A model generated the notes under the pieces. That model made no database searches and was not told the DNA's origin. It saw nothing but the letters and a program-made list of their open reading frames with translations. The translations under genes were made by a program, and so were the position numbers. 8,523 nucleotides of DNA from CAZUQA01 sp964622375 (lineage in GTDB: Bacteria; Bacillota_I; Bacilli_A; Erysipelotrichales; Erysipelotrichaceae). Below are positions 1 to 7,256 of the stretch, piece after piece. Numbering within the stretch: position 1 is the stretch's first letter; the number at the start of each line of letters is the position of its first letter. Location: NCBI GenBank assembly GCA_964622375.1, contig CAZUQA010000135.1, positions 1 through 8,523 on the forward strand, in the 5' to 3' direction.

Positions 1-546
1 AAAGAAAACATCCCCTGCTTTCAGGTAGAAACCCAGATTTATCCGATATTGCAGAAGAATCTCAATACTGATGGCAGTTTAAAATGCTCATTATGCTCAA
101 AATTCAAGAAAGCTCTGGTTATTGAGAAAGCGAAACAAGAAAACTGCAACAAAGTTGCTTTTGCCCATCATGGCGATGATGCCATTGAAACTCTATTTCT
201 TAATGCTATTTATGGTGGTAGAATCGCTGTTTTCCGACCAAAAATGTATATGTCGGAAAGCAAAATTGAGTTTATTCGCCCATTAATCTACCTGCGGGAA
301 AATGAAATACAATCTTTTGTCAACCAGCAAAAACTACCGGTTATCGCCAGCAACTGTCCCAATGACGGTCACACCCAAAGAGAAGAAATGAAAGTTTTAC
401 TCAATCAGGTGTATAAAAAGTTCCCAATGGCATATGAGAACTTCCTAAAAATGCTTAGTAATGTTGAAAAAGTAGATCTTTGGATTAAACTGCAAGAAGA
501 CTTAAACAGCTATGATAACTTTAGTAATTTTTATGAAGATTCTTAG
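1..546 (+). CDS. TtcA-like PP-loop ATPase, tRNA thiolation type (5' end outside window)
   Basis: This is the C-terminal 181 residues of an adenylating PP-loop protein resembling TtcA, the enzyme that makes 2-thiocytidine in tRNA. The frame is open from base 1, so the gene begins upstream; the TTG at 49 is only an internal codon. The N-terminal SGGxDS ATP-binding loop would lie outside the window. Visible family marks are a CxxC pair in CSLCSKFKK, the AHHGDDAIETLFLN block with the downstream YGG, an IRPLIYLRENEI segment, and a terminal NCPNDGHTQREEMK block. In classical TtcA the second cysteine pair is CxxC (CNLCGSQ-like); here only one cysteine is seen, followed by PNDGH, as in shorter TtcA-like proteins. 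The cysteines suggest an iron-sulfur cluster, which is inference. The substrate tRNA position is not certain. The gene ends 4 nt before the convergent neighbour, with no clear terminator between them. Confidence 0.8.
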   Translation, partial: KENIPCFQVETQIYPILQKNLNTDGSLKCSLCSKFKKALVIEKAKQENCNKVAFAHHGDDAIETLFLNAIYGGRIAVFRPKMYMSESKIEFIRPLIYLRENEIQSFVNQQKLPVIASNCPNDGHTQREEMKVLLNQVYKKFPMAYENFLKMLSNVEKVDLWIKLQEDLNSYDNFSNFYEDS

Positions 547-550
547 AACA

Positions 551-1564
551 CTACCAAGTCTTATTGTATAAATCTTTTGCAATAACCTCGATGCCAGGAA
601 GTTCTTTTTTACCGAGTATATCGCATAAATCAAACCGCTTTGCTCCTAGCAACCCACCTTTTGATGTTTTACGAAAGTTAGTCTCATAGAATTTTTCCAC
701 TAAAAAATATCTAAGTTTAGTAGTTTTCAAATCCCAACCGAAATTTTTCTTCGCATCTTTAATTACTTCTTTGACTTTATCATGAATTTCTTTTTCTGAC
801 AGTTTGCCTATTTCTAAGGTATATTCTAAATTACCATTTGTGTTGAAGTTTACGCAAAATACTGCCTTGATTTTTCCAATTGCTTTTACTACTTTGTTAT
901 CATATAACCCTAAATAATTGTGAATTGAAACACGACGGCTAGCGCTTCTGTAACAAATACTTAAACGAAAATCGCTTTCATATGTTATTTTTGATGATAC
1001 TACTCTCATTATCTTGTACGAGTTGTCAATCAACTTTGCTTCAATACAATAATCATTGAAGTCATCTAAAATTTCCTTCATTTCGTAATCTTGTTCGCTT
1101 AGCAATTCATCAATCATGCTAATAAGTAATTCAAATGTTACATGTTTATGAACAATGGTAGAACATTTCGTTTTGGAATTGAATGTTTTAATTTCTGCTT
1201 TTAACTTTTTCTCGAAATCACATTCCATGTCGCATGGATCCAATGTGAGTAAAAGATTGTTGCAACTACGCTTATCAAAGGCATTAAGATGATTAATAAG
1301 CTGTCCTGAAGTAAAATTATTGTTAAGCTTTGTTTCAATCAATATCCTCCAACTATCTTGAAAAATTTCACCATCAGGTATAGAACCTACCCCCTTGGTT
1401 TGTGTGTTAAAATACAACTCTAATTCTTCTTTTTCGAAAAGTAAATTTATGAATTCATAAAATTTGCTAGGCGAAAAGTTATACAACCTATGCAACAATA
1501 ATACAGTATTTGCTGTAACAACATTCTCAGGTTTGCTATAGCGTTGAAAATAGTGGACTTTCAT
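551..1564 (-). CDS. Uncharacterised protein, probable PD-(D/E)XK nuclease fold
   Basis: The product has 337 residues and I do not recognise a named family. I chose the ATG at 1564 because AGGAGA sits 6 nt upstream of it; the frame also allows an ATG 11 codons earlier, but that one has no ribosome binding site. Residues 63-79 show the PD-(D/E)XK pattern: Pro63-Asp64, a hydrophobic strand (WRILI), then Glu77-Thr-Lys79. They are followed by a helix with Gln88 and His92 (GQLINHL), similar to the QxxxY element of RecB-like nucleases. The N-terminus (HYFQRYSKPENVVTANT, residues 4-20) looks like a conserved block. The C-terminal 150 residues are mixed alpha/beta with no motif I know. No signal peptide or membrane segment is visible. 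The gene is more AT-rich than the infB cluster, stands alone, and faces the TtcA-like gene. A defence or DNA-repair role is inference from the fold only. Confidence 0.7.
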   Translation of the reverse strand: MKVHYFQRYSKPENVVTANTVLLLHRLYNFSPSKFYEFINLLFEKEELELYFNTQTKGVGSIPDGEIFQDSWRILIETKLNNNFTSGQLINHLNAFDKRSCNNLLLTLDPCDMECDFEKKLKAEIKTFNSKTKCSTIVHKHVTFELLISMIDELLSEQDYEMKEILDDFNDYCIEAKLIDNSYKIMRVVSSKITYESDFRLSICYRSASRRVSIHNYLGLYDNKVVKAIGKIKAVFCVNFNTNGNLEYTLEIGKLSEKEIHDKVKEVIKDAKKNFGWDLKTTKLRYFLVEKFYETNFRKTSKGGLLGAKRFDLCDILGKKELPGIEVIAKDLYNKTW

Positions 1565-1585
1565 ATGTTTTCTCCTAAAACTAAA

Positions 1586-1615
1586 ATAATATGGCAACGC
1601 TCTAAATGGTATTAA
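1586..1615 (-). promoter_or_regulatory. Predicted sigma-A-type promoter of the nuclease-like gene
   Basis: On the minus strand, TTAATA (1610-1615) is followed after 18 nt by TATTAT (1586-1591). These match 4/6 and 5/6 of the -35 and -10 consensus. Transcription would begin near 1579, giving a short leader of about 15 nt that still contains the AGGAGA ribosome binding site. The positions fit well, but the -35 match is weak. Confidence 0.35.
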
Positions 1616-1618
1616 GAG
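1600..1618. promoter_or_regulatory. 19-bp imperfect palindrome, possible operator
   Basis: The 19-bp site reads CTCTaAATggtATTaAGAG on the plus strand; 7 of 9 base pairs are symmetric around the central base. It covers the predicted -35 box and part of the spacer of the promoter for the nuclease-like gene, where a dimeric repressor or activator could bind. It could also be chance symmetry in AT-rich DNA. The rest of the 119-nt spacer (1565-1683) shows no gene. Confidence 0.3.
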
Positions 1619-1683
1619 AGCAGTTTAAGTTCAGTAATGCTTCCTCAAATTCCCTGAAGTTATAGTCTCACCTTATCATTCTT

Positions 1684-2370
1684 CTATACACTTTCATTAT
1701 AATGCGGCGAAGCGATGTCTATACTATTTATCTGATTTTCTTGAATGAACTGTAATATATCGTATAAATCACAAGTATCTATGGCATAAGTTGCTTGTTC
1801 TTTGACTTCCGCTTTAGCATTAATCGCAATGGACTGGCCACAGAACTCAAATAGCGGAATATCGGTAATACCATCGCCGACTGCTAAGCACTCTTGTGGT
1901 TTGATATTGTGCTTTTGACAGTAAGTTGCTAAATGTTGAACTTTATCTTCTGCTGTAAGAAAGTTTAGTAATGTACCGGTAAAGACGCCATCAATAATCT
2001 CAAACTCACTACCAAAACTACCATCAAAGCCCCAAATTTCTGCAGCTGCTTCAGCGACCGCTTGGGGACCGGAAGTAATAATCAAAGTTGTTATACCCTG
2101 TTTTTTGAGTTGTTGAATAACCTCCGATATATTTTTTAGGGGCTTTACTTGTAGAAGAAATTGTTCGGCAACTGTACTTTTTTTCAAGCCGGTGAGTAAT
2201 GGTGCTGCCAGATAGTCGGCTGATACATAGTCAATTTCTCCGCTATCCTCTTTTTCTTGAATTACTTTTTGTTCTTGGTACTTGCCGTTTAAAAGACACA
2301 AAAGACTAAAGGATTTTAGTCCGCTGATTAAAGTTTCATCTAAATCAAAAGATACCAGTTTAATTGTCAT
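1684..2370 (-). CDS. HAD-family phosphatase, SerB-like (subfamily IB)
   Basis: A 228-residue cytoplasmic phosphohydrolase. All HAD motifs are present in order: motif I DLDET (residues 9-13, nucleophile Asp9 and acid/base Asp11), motif II TSG (99-101), motif III Lys143, and motif IV GDGITDIPLF (165-174). The cap inserted between motifs I and II is short and helical, as in phosphoserine-phosphatase-like IB enzymes. The substrate cannot be read from the sequence, so SerB is an analogy, not a call. The last 15 residues extend past the usual core. The ATG at 2370 must be the start because motif I follows directly, yet no Shine-Dalgarno sequence is visible before it (TTTTTAAGCAAT). The gene lies just after the rbfA terminator, so expression may come from readthrough or a promoter I cannot identify. 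Confidence 0.85.
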   Translation of the reverse strand: MTIKLVSFDLDETLISGLKSFSLLCLLNGKYQEQKVIQEKEDSGEIDYVSADYLAAPLLTGLKKSTVAEQFLLQVKPLKNISEVIQQLKKQGITTLIITSGPQAVAEAAAEIWGFDGSFGSEFEIIDGVFTGTLLNFLTAEDKVQHLATYCQKHNIKPQECLAVGDGITDIPLFEFCGQSIAINAKAEVKEQATYAIDTCDLYDILQFIQENQINSIDIASPHYNESV

Positions 2371-2377
2371 ATTGCTT

Positions 2378-2412
2378 AAAAATAAAACAGGAAAATGTTA
2401 TTTGTCCTGTTT
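2378..2412 (-). terminator. Intrinsic terminator overlapping the end of rbfA
   Basis: On the minus strand AAACAGGA-C-AAAT, loop AAC, ATTT-TCCTGTTT forms a 12-bp stem with one bulged C (2385-2412). It runs directly into a tract of Ts broken by one A (2378-2387). The rbfA stop codon (2398-2400) lies at the loop, so the left arm is coding sequence. It would close the rimP-to-rbfA transcript. The stem has only three G-C pairs, so termination may be partial, leaving readthrough into the HAD gene. Confidence 0.7.
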
Positions 2413-2745
2413 CTTAACTTGATTGAGTAATTCATCGATTCTTTGAGCTTTATCTAAAGTATCATCATAGATAAAACGGATTTCCGGCGTTTTATAGGTG
2501 CTTAACTCTTTGGCTAAAGCCGTTCTGATAAAACCTTTGGCGTTATCCAGGGCTTTCATTGTGCTTTTTCTTTGTCTAGCACCCCCGGTAATCATGACAT
2601 AGACTTTAGCCAATGATAAATCCGGTGATAATTCCAGATCACTGATAGTCACTAAGCCAAGATCAGGGTCTTGAAGTTGAAATTGGATAATTTCCGCGAT
2701 GATCTTGGTTATTTGGTTAGCTAAACGCTGTTGTTTGATTTTCAT
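2398..2745 (-). CDS. rbfA: 30S ribosome-binding factor A
   Basis: RbfA binds the 30S subunit late in its assembly and aids maturation of the 16S rRNA 5' end; it is also linked to cold adaptation. The 115-residue product has the usual length and single KH-like fold. Conserved parts are the N-terminal helix ([15 protein letters not shown]), the strand block [20 protein letters not shown], and the C-terminal [22 protein letters not shown]. The ATG overlaps the infB stop in an ATGA (2742-2745), which suggests translational coupling to IF2. In many Bacillota truB follows; here a terminator and then a HAD phosphatase gene come next. The lysine-rich C-terminus ends inside the terminator stem-loop. 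Confidence 0.95.
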   Translation of the reverse strand: MKIKQQRLANQITKIIAEIIQFQLQDPDLGLVTISDLELSPDLSLAKVYVMITGGARQRKSTMKALDNAKGFIRTALAKELSTYKTPEIRFIYDDTLDKAQRIDELLNQVKKQDK

Positions 2746-4571
2746 ACTTGCGGCACTTCAACATCACCATAGGCTTCGATGATGTCATTTTCCTTAATAT
2801 CGTTGTAGTTTTCGATGGTCATACCGCAATCATAACCGCTGGCTACTTCTTTGACGTCATTCTGGAAACGTTTGAGAGAACTCAGTTTGCCGTGATAGAC
2901 CACAACCCCGTCACGGATTAGTCTTACTTTGGATTCTCTGACCATCTTACCCTCAGTTACCATACAACCGGCAATCGTCCCGATTTTTGAGACTTTAAAC
3001 AGTTGGCGCACTTCCGCTTGACCCCAAACCACCTCTTCATAAACCGGAGCCAACATACCTTTCATGGCAAGTTCGATATCTTCCAAAACTTTATAAATGA
3101 TGGTGTAAAGGCGAATTTCAACCTTTGATTCTTCGGCTTTTTTCTTAACGGCGGCATCGGGTCGAATATTAAAACCGATAATCAAAGCTTTAGAAGCATC
3201 AGCTAACATGACATCACTTTCGGTAATAGCGCCGACTGAAGAACGGATGACATCGACCTTAACGGTTTCCAGGCTGATTTTTTCTAAAGAACTCTTTAAA
3301 GCTTCCGCTGAACCTTGGACGTCAGCTTTGATTATTAAAGGAATTGATTGAATATCGCCGGCTTTAATCTGCGCTGCTAAATCATCTAAAGAGCGGGCCG
3401 AAGACTCTTTACGCTCAGTGACTTGTTTATTACTGGCTCGGGTTCCGGCAATCGAGCGGGCTTCTTTATCGCTGGCGAAAGCTTTAAAGATATCGCCGGC
3501 TTCCGGAACATCGTTTAAACCGATGATTTCTACCGGCATCGAAGGGGTGGCGACTTTGATATCTTTACCGGTATCATCGCTCATTCGCCGTACTTTGCAC
3601 AGACAAGAGCCGACTACTAAGAAATCTCCGGTTTTTAAGCTGCCATTTTGGACTAATAAAGTAGCCACCGGTCCGCGACCTTTGTCCAGTTTGGCTTCAA
3701 TAACCGTACCGTAAGCTAATTTATTAGGATTAGCTTTTAACTCTAATACTTCGGTAACAACCAGAATAGACTGTAAAAGTTCATCAATACCCTGACCGGT
3801 CAAAGCGGAAATGTTGACGAAAATGGTCTCCCCACCCCACTCTTCGGTCACTAAACCTAAATCGGTCATTTGGGCGGTAATGTTTTCAATGTTGGCTGTC
3901 GGTTTATCAATTTTATTGATAGCGACGATTATCGGCACTTTAGCGGCTTTGGCGTGATCGATGGCTTCTTTGGTTTGGGGCATGATACCATCATCAGCTG
4001 CTACTACAATGACACAGATATCGGTTACCTGGGCGCCGCGGGCCCGCATTTGGGTAAAAGCTTCATGGCCCGGGGTGTCTAAAAAAGTCACGGCTTTGCC
4101 GTTGACGGAAATTTGGTAAGCCCCGATATGTTGGGTGATGCCGCCTTGTTCGGATTCTACAACTTTAGTGGAACGGATCTTGTCCAATAAGGTGGTTTTG
4201 CCATGGTCAACATGGCCCATGATGGTAACTACCGGTGCTCTTTCTTTTAAGTCGTGGGGATCATCGCTTTCATCCAGCAAAGCAGCGAGATCTTCATGCG
4301 CTTCTTTAGTCACTTCAACAGCGAACTCCATACAAACCAGCATTACCGCTTCATCATCCAAGGAGCTGTTGATCGTCACCATTTTGCCTAACATGAAAAG
4401 CAGTTTAATGATGTCACTGGAGTTTTTATGGAGCTTTTCTGCCAATTCCAAGACGGTAATTCCCGGCTTATAACTGATTTCCGTTACTTTCTTGGCTATT
4501 TCTTTTTCTGTTGGCACATATTGTTGGCGGTTGTTGTTTTTTCTCGGACCGCGATAATTGCGTTTTGCCAT
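2742..4571 (-). CDS. infB: Translation initiation factor IF-2
   Basis: IF2 is the GTPase that places fMet-tRNA on the 30S P site and promotes 50S joining. At 609 residues it is a short form, with only a small basic head (residues 1-20) and one IF2_N-like domain (about 33-84) before the G domain. GTPase motifs are clear: GHVDHGKT (119-126), GGITQHIG (143-150), DTPGHE (165-170), NKID (219-222) and SAL (255-257). The remaining part covers domains II, III and the tRNA-binding IV, including the [13 protein letters not shown] block and [10 protein letters not shown] strong GAGGTGAT ribosome binding site precedes the ATG. The gene follows ylxR by 18 nt with no ylxQ between them, and overlaps rbfA by 4 nt. 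Confidence 0.98.
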   Translation of the reverse strand: MAKRNYRGPRKNNNRQQYVPTEKEIAKKVTEISYKPGITVLELAEKLHKNSSDIIKLLFMLGKMVTINSSLDDEAVMLVCMEFAVEVTKEAHEDLAALLDESDDPHDLKERAPVVTIMGHVDHGKTTLLDKIRSTKVVESEQGGITQHIGAYQISVNGKAVTFLDTPGHEAFTQMRARGAQVTDICVIVVAADDGIMPQTKEAIDHAKAAKVPIIVAINKIDKPTANIENITAQMTDLGLVTEEWGGETIFVNISALTGQGIDELLQSILVVTEVLELKANPNKLAYGTVIEAKLDKGRGPVATLLVQNGSLKTGDFLVVGSCLCKVRRMSDDTGKDIKVATPSMPVEIIGLNDVPEAGDIFKAFASDKEARSIAGTRASNKQVTERKESSARSLDDLAAQIKAGDIQSIPLIIKADVQGSAEALKSSLEKISLETVKVDVIRSSVGAITESDVMLADASKALIIGFNIRPDAAVKKKAEESKVEIRLYTIIYKVLEDIELAMKGMLAPVYEEVVWGQAEVRQLFKVSKIGTIAGCMVTEGKMVRESKVRLIRDGVVVYHGKLSSLKRFQNDVKEVASGYDCGMTIENYNDIKENDIIEAYGDVEVPQV

Positions 4572-4589
4572 AGTATCACCTCGATTTTT

Positions 4590-4853
4590 CTATTTTTCTA
4601 ACATATTTTGTAACTCTTGATATAGTTCTGGGGGTACGGCTATCTCTAAAGCTCTTTCTAAGGCTTTAGTTTTAATAAGTCGGTCCAGGTTTTCCTGGTT
4701 TAGCTTAATATAAGCACCCCGACCGTTGGCTTTACCGCTGGGGTCGATAATCACTTCACCTAGCGGGGTTTTGACGATGCGCAACAACTCCTTCTTGGGA
4801 TATTGTTGGTTCGATGCCAGACATTTACGTAAAGGAATCTTGCGAACTTTCAT
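4590..4853 (-). CDS. rnpM: YlxR/RnpM family RNA-binding protein (RNase P modulator)
   Basis: An 87-residue DUF448/YlxR protein. The family signature is clear: RKIPLRKCLAS near the N-terminus, then PKKELLRIVK, a short GEVIIDPSGKANGRGAY block (GRGAY is the hallmark), and a helical C-terminus. In Bacillus subtilis this protein has been reported to bind the RNase P RNA and modulate its activity, hence the name RnpM; the older symbol is ylxR. It is cytosolic and basic. The ATG lies 2 nt after the nusA stop, and its GAGGAG ribosome binding site is made from the last codons of nusA, so translation is probably coupled. The place between nusA and infB is the family's standard position. Confidence 0.93.
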   Translation of the reverse strand: MKVRKIPLRKCLASNQQYPKKELLRIVKTPLGEVIIDPSGKANGRGAYIKLNQENLDRLIKTKALERALEIAVPPELYQELQNMLEK

Positions 4854-4855
4854 CT

Positions 4856-6433
4856 TTACTCCTCAAAATCATAGTATTCGTCATACTCATCATAATCCAC
4901 ATCTTCAATCCATTCTTCTTCAACATCGATGTCGGAGGTAAGTGCCGCCAATTCTTCATCGGAGTAAACCGGCTTAACGACATCAATTTCTTTATCTTTT
5001 CGCAGTTCGCTGGCCCGAAATTTACGTTCTTCGCTTTCTTCTTTCACCTTTTTCTTAGTAACTTTCTTATCGTCTTTCTTAGGCGCCGGGGCCGTACCGG
5101 CAGCAATAGCTTCTAAGCGGGAAACATAGGAAGTATCTCTTTCCGCCAGTGATTTCTTAGCTTTTTTAATTTTCTTTTCAATTTCTTCGTCTTCCTTACG
5201 CTTAGCTTCCGCTGCCTCTTCGGCTTTAATTCTGGCTGCTTCCTCTTCCGCTTGTTGGGCTTCTAGGCGTTGAGCTTCCTGTTCGGCAACAATTTTAGCT
5301 TCTTTTTCCTGCAACTCAATTTCTTTCTTGCGTAATTCATTTTCTACTTTAGCAATGAAAGTCAAAGACGCAATCTCCCAGTCAATACCGGCGCCTTCGA
5401 TTTCTTCTTTGGTTTTAATGTCAATCTTATTGCCGGTTAATTTAACGGCTAAACGGGCATTTTTCCCTTTTTTACCGATAGCTAAAGATAGCTGTGTGTC
5501 TTCAACCACCACCACTAAACCCTTCTTTTCTGCACTTTCAAAAATACCCAGAACATTGGCCGGTGAAAAGGAATTCTTAATTAACTCAATGATGTTGTCA
5601 CTCCACTCAAAGATATCAATTTTCTCACCTAAAATCTCTTCTGAGATAACTTTAACTCTTTGGCCGCGTTGACCGATACAAGCGCCGATAGGATCGACAT
5701 CGGCTCTTTTGGAGTATACCGACATCTTACAACGCTCCCCGGGATCACGGGCAATAGCCTTAATCTCGACGATACCATCATAGATTTCCGGAACTTCGTT
5801 TTCAAATAAACGGCGAACTAAGTTAGGATCAGCCCGGGATACCAAAACCTGGGCTCCTTTGGAGTCTTTGTTTACTTCGGTGATGACGACCTTAAGCCGT
5901 TGGCTTTCGGAATATCTTTCACCGGGTATTTGAGCAGCTCTTGGTAAAATAGCCAGGGTTTTCCCCAAGTTGATTACCACAAACTTCTCTTCTACCGATT
6001 CCACAACGCCGGTGACCATCTCATGGAGTTTACCGATATACTCATCGTACACTGCCTGCTTTTCCGCTTCTCGTATTTTTTGTTTCATGACACTTTTAGC
6101 TAAACTGGCAGCAGCCCGACCCAGGGTGGTCACATCGACCTCTTCTTCATAGAAGTCTTCCAGTTTTAGCTCGGGATTGCGACTTTTGGCGATATCCAAA
6201 GCGATTTCCAACTCGTCATCTTCAACTTCCTGGACCACCAAAAATTGGTGGAAAAGCTTGAGCTCGCCCTGATCCTCATCCACTTGGACCCGAACTAAAG
6301 CATCAGGAATCTCAATCTGTTTGCGATAAGCTTTGACTAAAGCATCCGACAAAGCACCGATGACGATATCCTTGGATATCATCCTTTCACTTTCGATAGC
6401 CGTTAAGGCTTCAACTAGTTCTGCAATTCTCAT
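4856..6433 (-). CDS. nusA: Transcription termination/antitermination factor NusA with long charged C-terminal tail
   Basis: NusA binds RNA polymerase and nascent RNA and controls pausing, termination and antitermination. Domains in order: polymerase-binding N-terminal domain (1 to about 130), S1 (about 135-200, with GVVESVEEKFVVINLG), KH1 (about 245-290, GxxG in IGQRGQ at 253-258), and KH2 (about 305-340, IGKKGKNAR at 319-327). Firmicute NusA normally stops soon after KH2, at about 370 residues. Here 525 residues are present. The extra part holds a Lys/Glu/Ala-rich probable coiled coil (about 365-430), a basic linker (450-480) and a very acidic, tyrosine-rich end (505-525). It does not resemble the paired acidic repeats of E. 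coli NusA as far as I can see. An AGGAG site lies before the ATG, 9 nt after the rimP stop. Confidence 0.97.
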   Translation of the reverse strand: MRIAELVEALTAIESERMISKDIVIGALSDALVKAYRKQIEIPDALVRVQVDEDQGELKLFHQFLVVQEVEDDELEIALDIAKSRNPELKLEDFYEEEVDVTTLGRAAASLAKSVMKQKIREAEKQAVYDEYIGKLHEMVTGVVESVEEKFVVINLGKTLAILPRAAQIPGERYSESQRLKVVITEVNKDSKGAQVLVSRADPNLVRRLFENEVPEIYDGIVEIKAIARDPGERCKMSVYSKRADVDPIGACIGQRGQRVKVISEEILGEKIDIFEWSDNIIELIKNSFSPANVLGIFESAEKKGLVVVVEDTQLSLAIGKKGKNARLAVKLTGNKIDIKTKEEIEGAGIDWEIASLTFIAKVENELRKKEIELQEKEAKIVAEQEAQRLEAQQAEEEAARIKAEEAAEAKRKEDEEIEKKIKKAKKSLAERDTSYVSRLEAIAAGTAPAPKKDDKKVTKKKVKEESEERKFRASELRKDKEIDVVKPVYSDEELAALTSDIDVEEEWIEDVDYDEYDEYYDFEE

Positions 6434-6442
6434 ACTCTTCTC

Positions 6443-6892
6443 CTAAATCTTCACGCTCAGTTGCATCTTGGCAACTGCCTGATAATCAAATTCTATAGTT
6501 TTCTTGCGACCCTTAATAAAACCGGCAAGCGTAAATTTATCATCCTTTATTCCCAAATAACCTTTAAAGCTCATTAAACCAGCCTGCGCTTCTTTAAAAT
6601 TCACATTTACATAGGCTCCCAGCTGTCTTTTGGCATCCTCAGCATCAACCAAATAGCGCTCTGCCCCACAACTACAGACATCGAGATAGTAGTCTTCCTC
6701 TTCTAGCGTTTCGTCAATGTAGGGATCAATGATTTGAGAAACTTGAGAACAGAGCTCCATGTCGACACCCTGAGGGCTGGCAATCATCACTTCTAGAACT
6801 TTCTTGCCGCTTTGGCGTTGCCAACTGACATTGACTACCTTAACTTGCAGAGAATTTACCAATTCTTGCATCTTTTCTTTTAGTACATCCAT
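6443..6892 (-). CDS. rimP: Ribosome maturation factor RimP
   Basis: RimP helps 30S assembly, acting early on the S12 region. The 149-residue product has the typical length: an N-terminal alpha/beta domain (1 to about 80, with KVLEVMIASPQGVDMELCSQVSQ) and a C-terminal SH3-like domain (LGAYVNVNFK, then GYLGIKDDKFTLAG). I chose the ATG at 6892, which has GGGAG just upstream and gives the family length. The frame stays open another 124 codons upstream, but the leader hairpin falls there, and a long fused form is not supported. The motif that usually reads EVSSPGxxRPL is DVCSCGAERYL here (residues 71-81), so the proline is replaced by cysteine. It is the first gene of the cluster, 9 nt before nusA. 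Confidence 0.93.
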   Translation of the reverse strand: MDVLKEKMQELVNSLQVKVVNVSWQRQSGKKVLEVMIASPQGVDMELCSQVSQIIDPYIDETLEEEDYYLDVCSCGAERYLVDAEDAKRQLGAYVNVNFKEAQAGLMSFKGYLGIKDDKFTLAGFIKGRKKTIEFDYQAVAKMQLSVKI

Positions 6893-6912
6893 ACTTCTCC
6901 CAACTAAAGAGC

Positions 6913-6934
6913 AAAGAGTGGAACCCCACTCTTT
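6913..6934 (-). promoter_or_regulatory. Leader hairpin upstream of rimP
   Basis: A perfect inverted repeat AAAGAGTGG-GGTT-CCACTCTTT (9-bp stem, 4-nt loop) lies 20 nt before the rimP ATG on the transcribed strand. No T tract follows, so it is not an ordinary terminator. Hairpins of this AGAGTGG type commonly precede rimP in Bacillota, in my recollection. It may stabilise the transcript or mediate control of the ribosome-maturation operon. Confidence 0.6.
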
Positions 6935-6945
6935 CTTGTGACTAA

Positions 6946-6975
6946 ATACTAGCATAAATCGTGACCAAAAAGCAA
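6946..6975 (-). promoter_or_regulatory. Possible promoter for the rimP-nusA-rnpM-infB-rbfA operon
   Basis: On the minus strand TTGCTT (6970-6975) and TAGTAT (6946-6951) are 18 nt apart, each matching 4/6 of the sigma-A consensus. A start a few bases downstream would put the rimP hairpin at the 5' end of the mRNA. The match is modest; readthrough from the lipoprotein gene is the alternative. Confidence 0.3.
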
Positions 6976-7256
6976 GTCTTTTATCAGCAGGCCTCACTTC
7001 ACAGGCTTTGCTACCGAAAGTCGGCCCAGACAAAGGAGAGTGGCGAGTAAACTTCCAAGGTTCAGAATAGACAAAGCTCTGCAGGGCAAATTCAACATAG
7101 CCCCAGTTTTCTAAGTAGGTTTCACTGGTTTGACAATCAATAAAATCGACGTACCCTTCTTCATTGATAAAATGGCAACTTTGGTTTACCTTGTCAAGCA
7201 ACGATTCAATAACAACCGGGGTTGAGGAGATTTCCGACAGGATAGCGATGAAAGCG

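Noticed and set aside
535..600. Possible bidirectional terminator between the two convergent genes
   Set aside because: Only a 6-bp AAGATT/AATCTT match with a long loop and no clear T tract on either strand.
1219..1247. Nested inverted repeat (CACATT-CCATG-TCG-CATGG-ATCC-AATGTG)
   Set aside because: It is entirely inside coding sequence of the nuclease-like gene, has an asymmetric ATCC insert, lacks a T tract and is not repeated elsewhere; chance is the simpler reading.
1565..1597. Earlier ATG (1597) for the nuclease-like gene
   Set aside because: No Shine-Dalgarno sequence before it, and the promoter -10 box would lie within the coding part; AGGAGA fits the ATG at 1564.
1623..1670. Hairpin AACTTCAG...CTGAACTT after the HAD gene as terminator
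   Set aside because: The arms have a mismatch, the loop is long, and no T tract follows.
3418..5672. Plus-strand open frames opposite infB and nusA (up to 114 codons)
   Set aside because: They are antisense shadows of well-conserved genes, with no ribosome binding sites or protein-like features.
6443..7201. A 252-codon frame starting at TTG 7201 that would give RimP a 103-residue N-terminal extension
   Set aside because: No ribosome binding site precedes the TTG; the ATG at 6892 has one and gives the normal RimP length; the leader hairpin would fall inside the extension.
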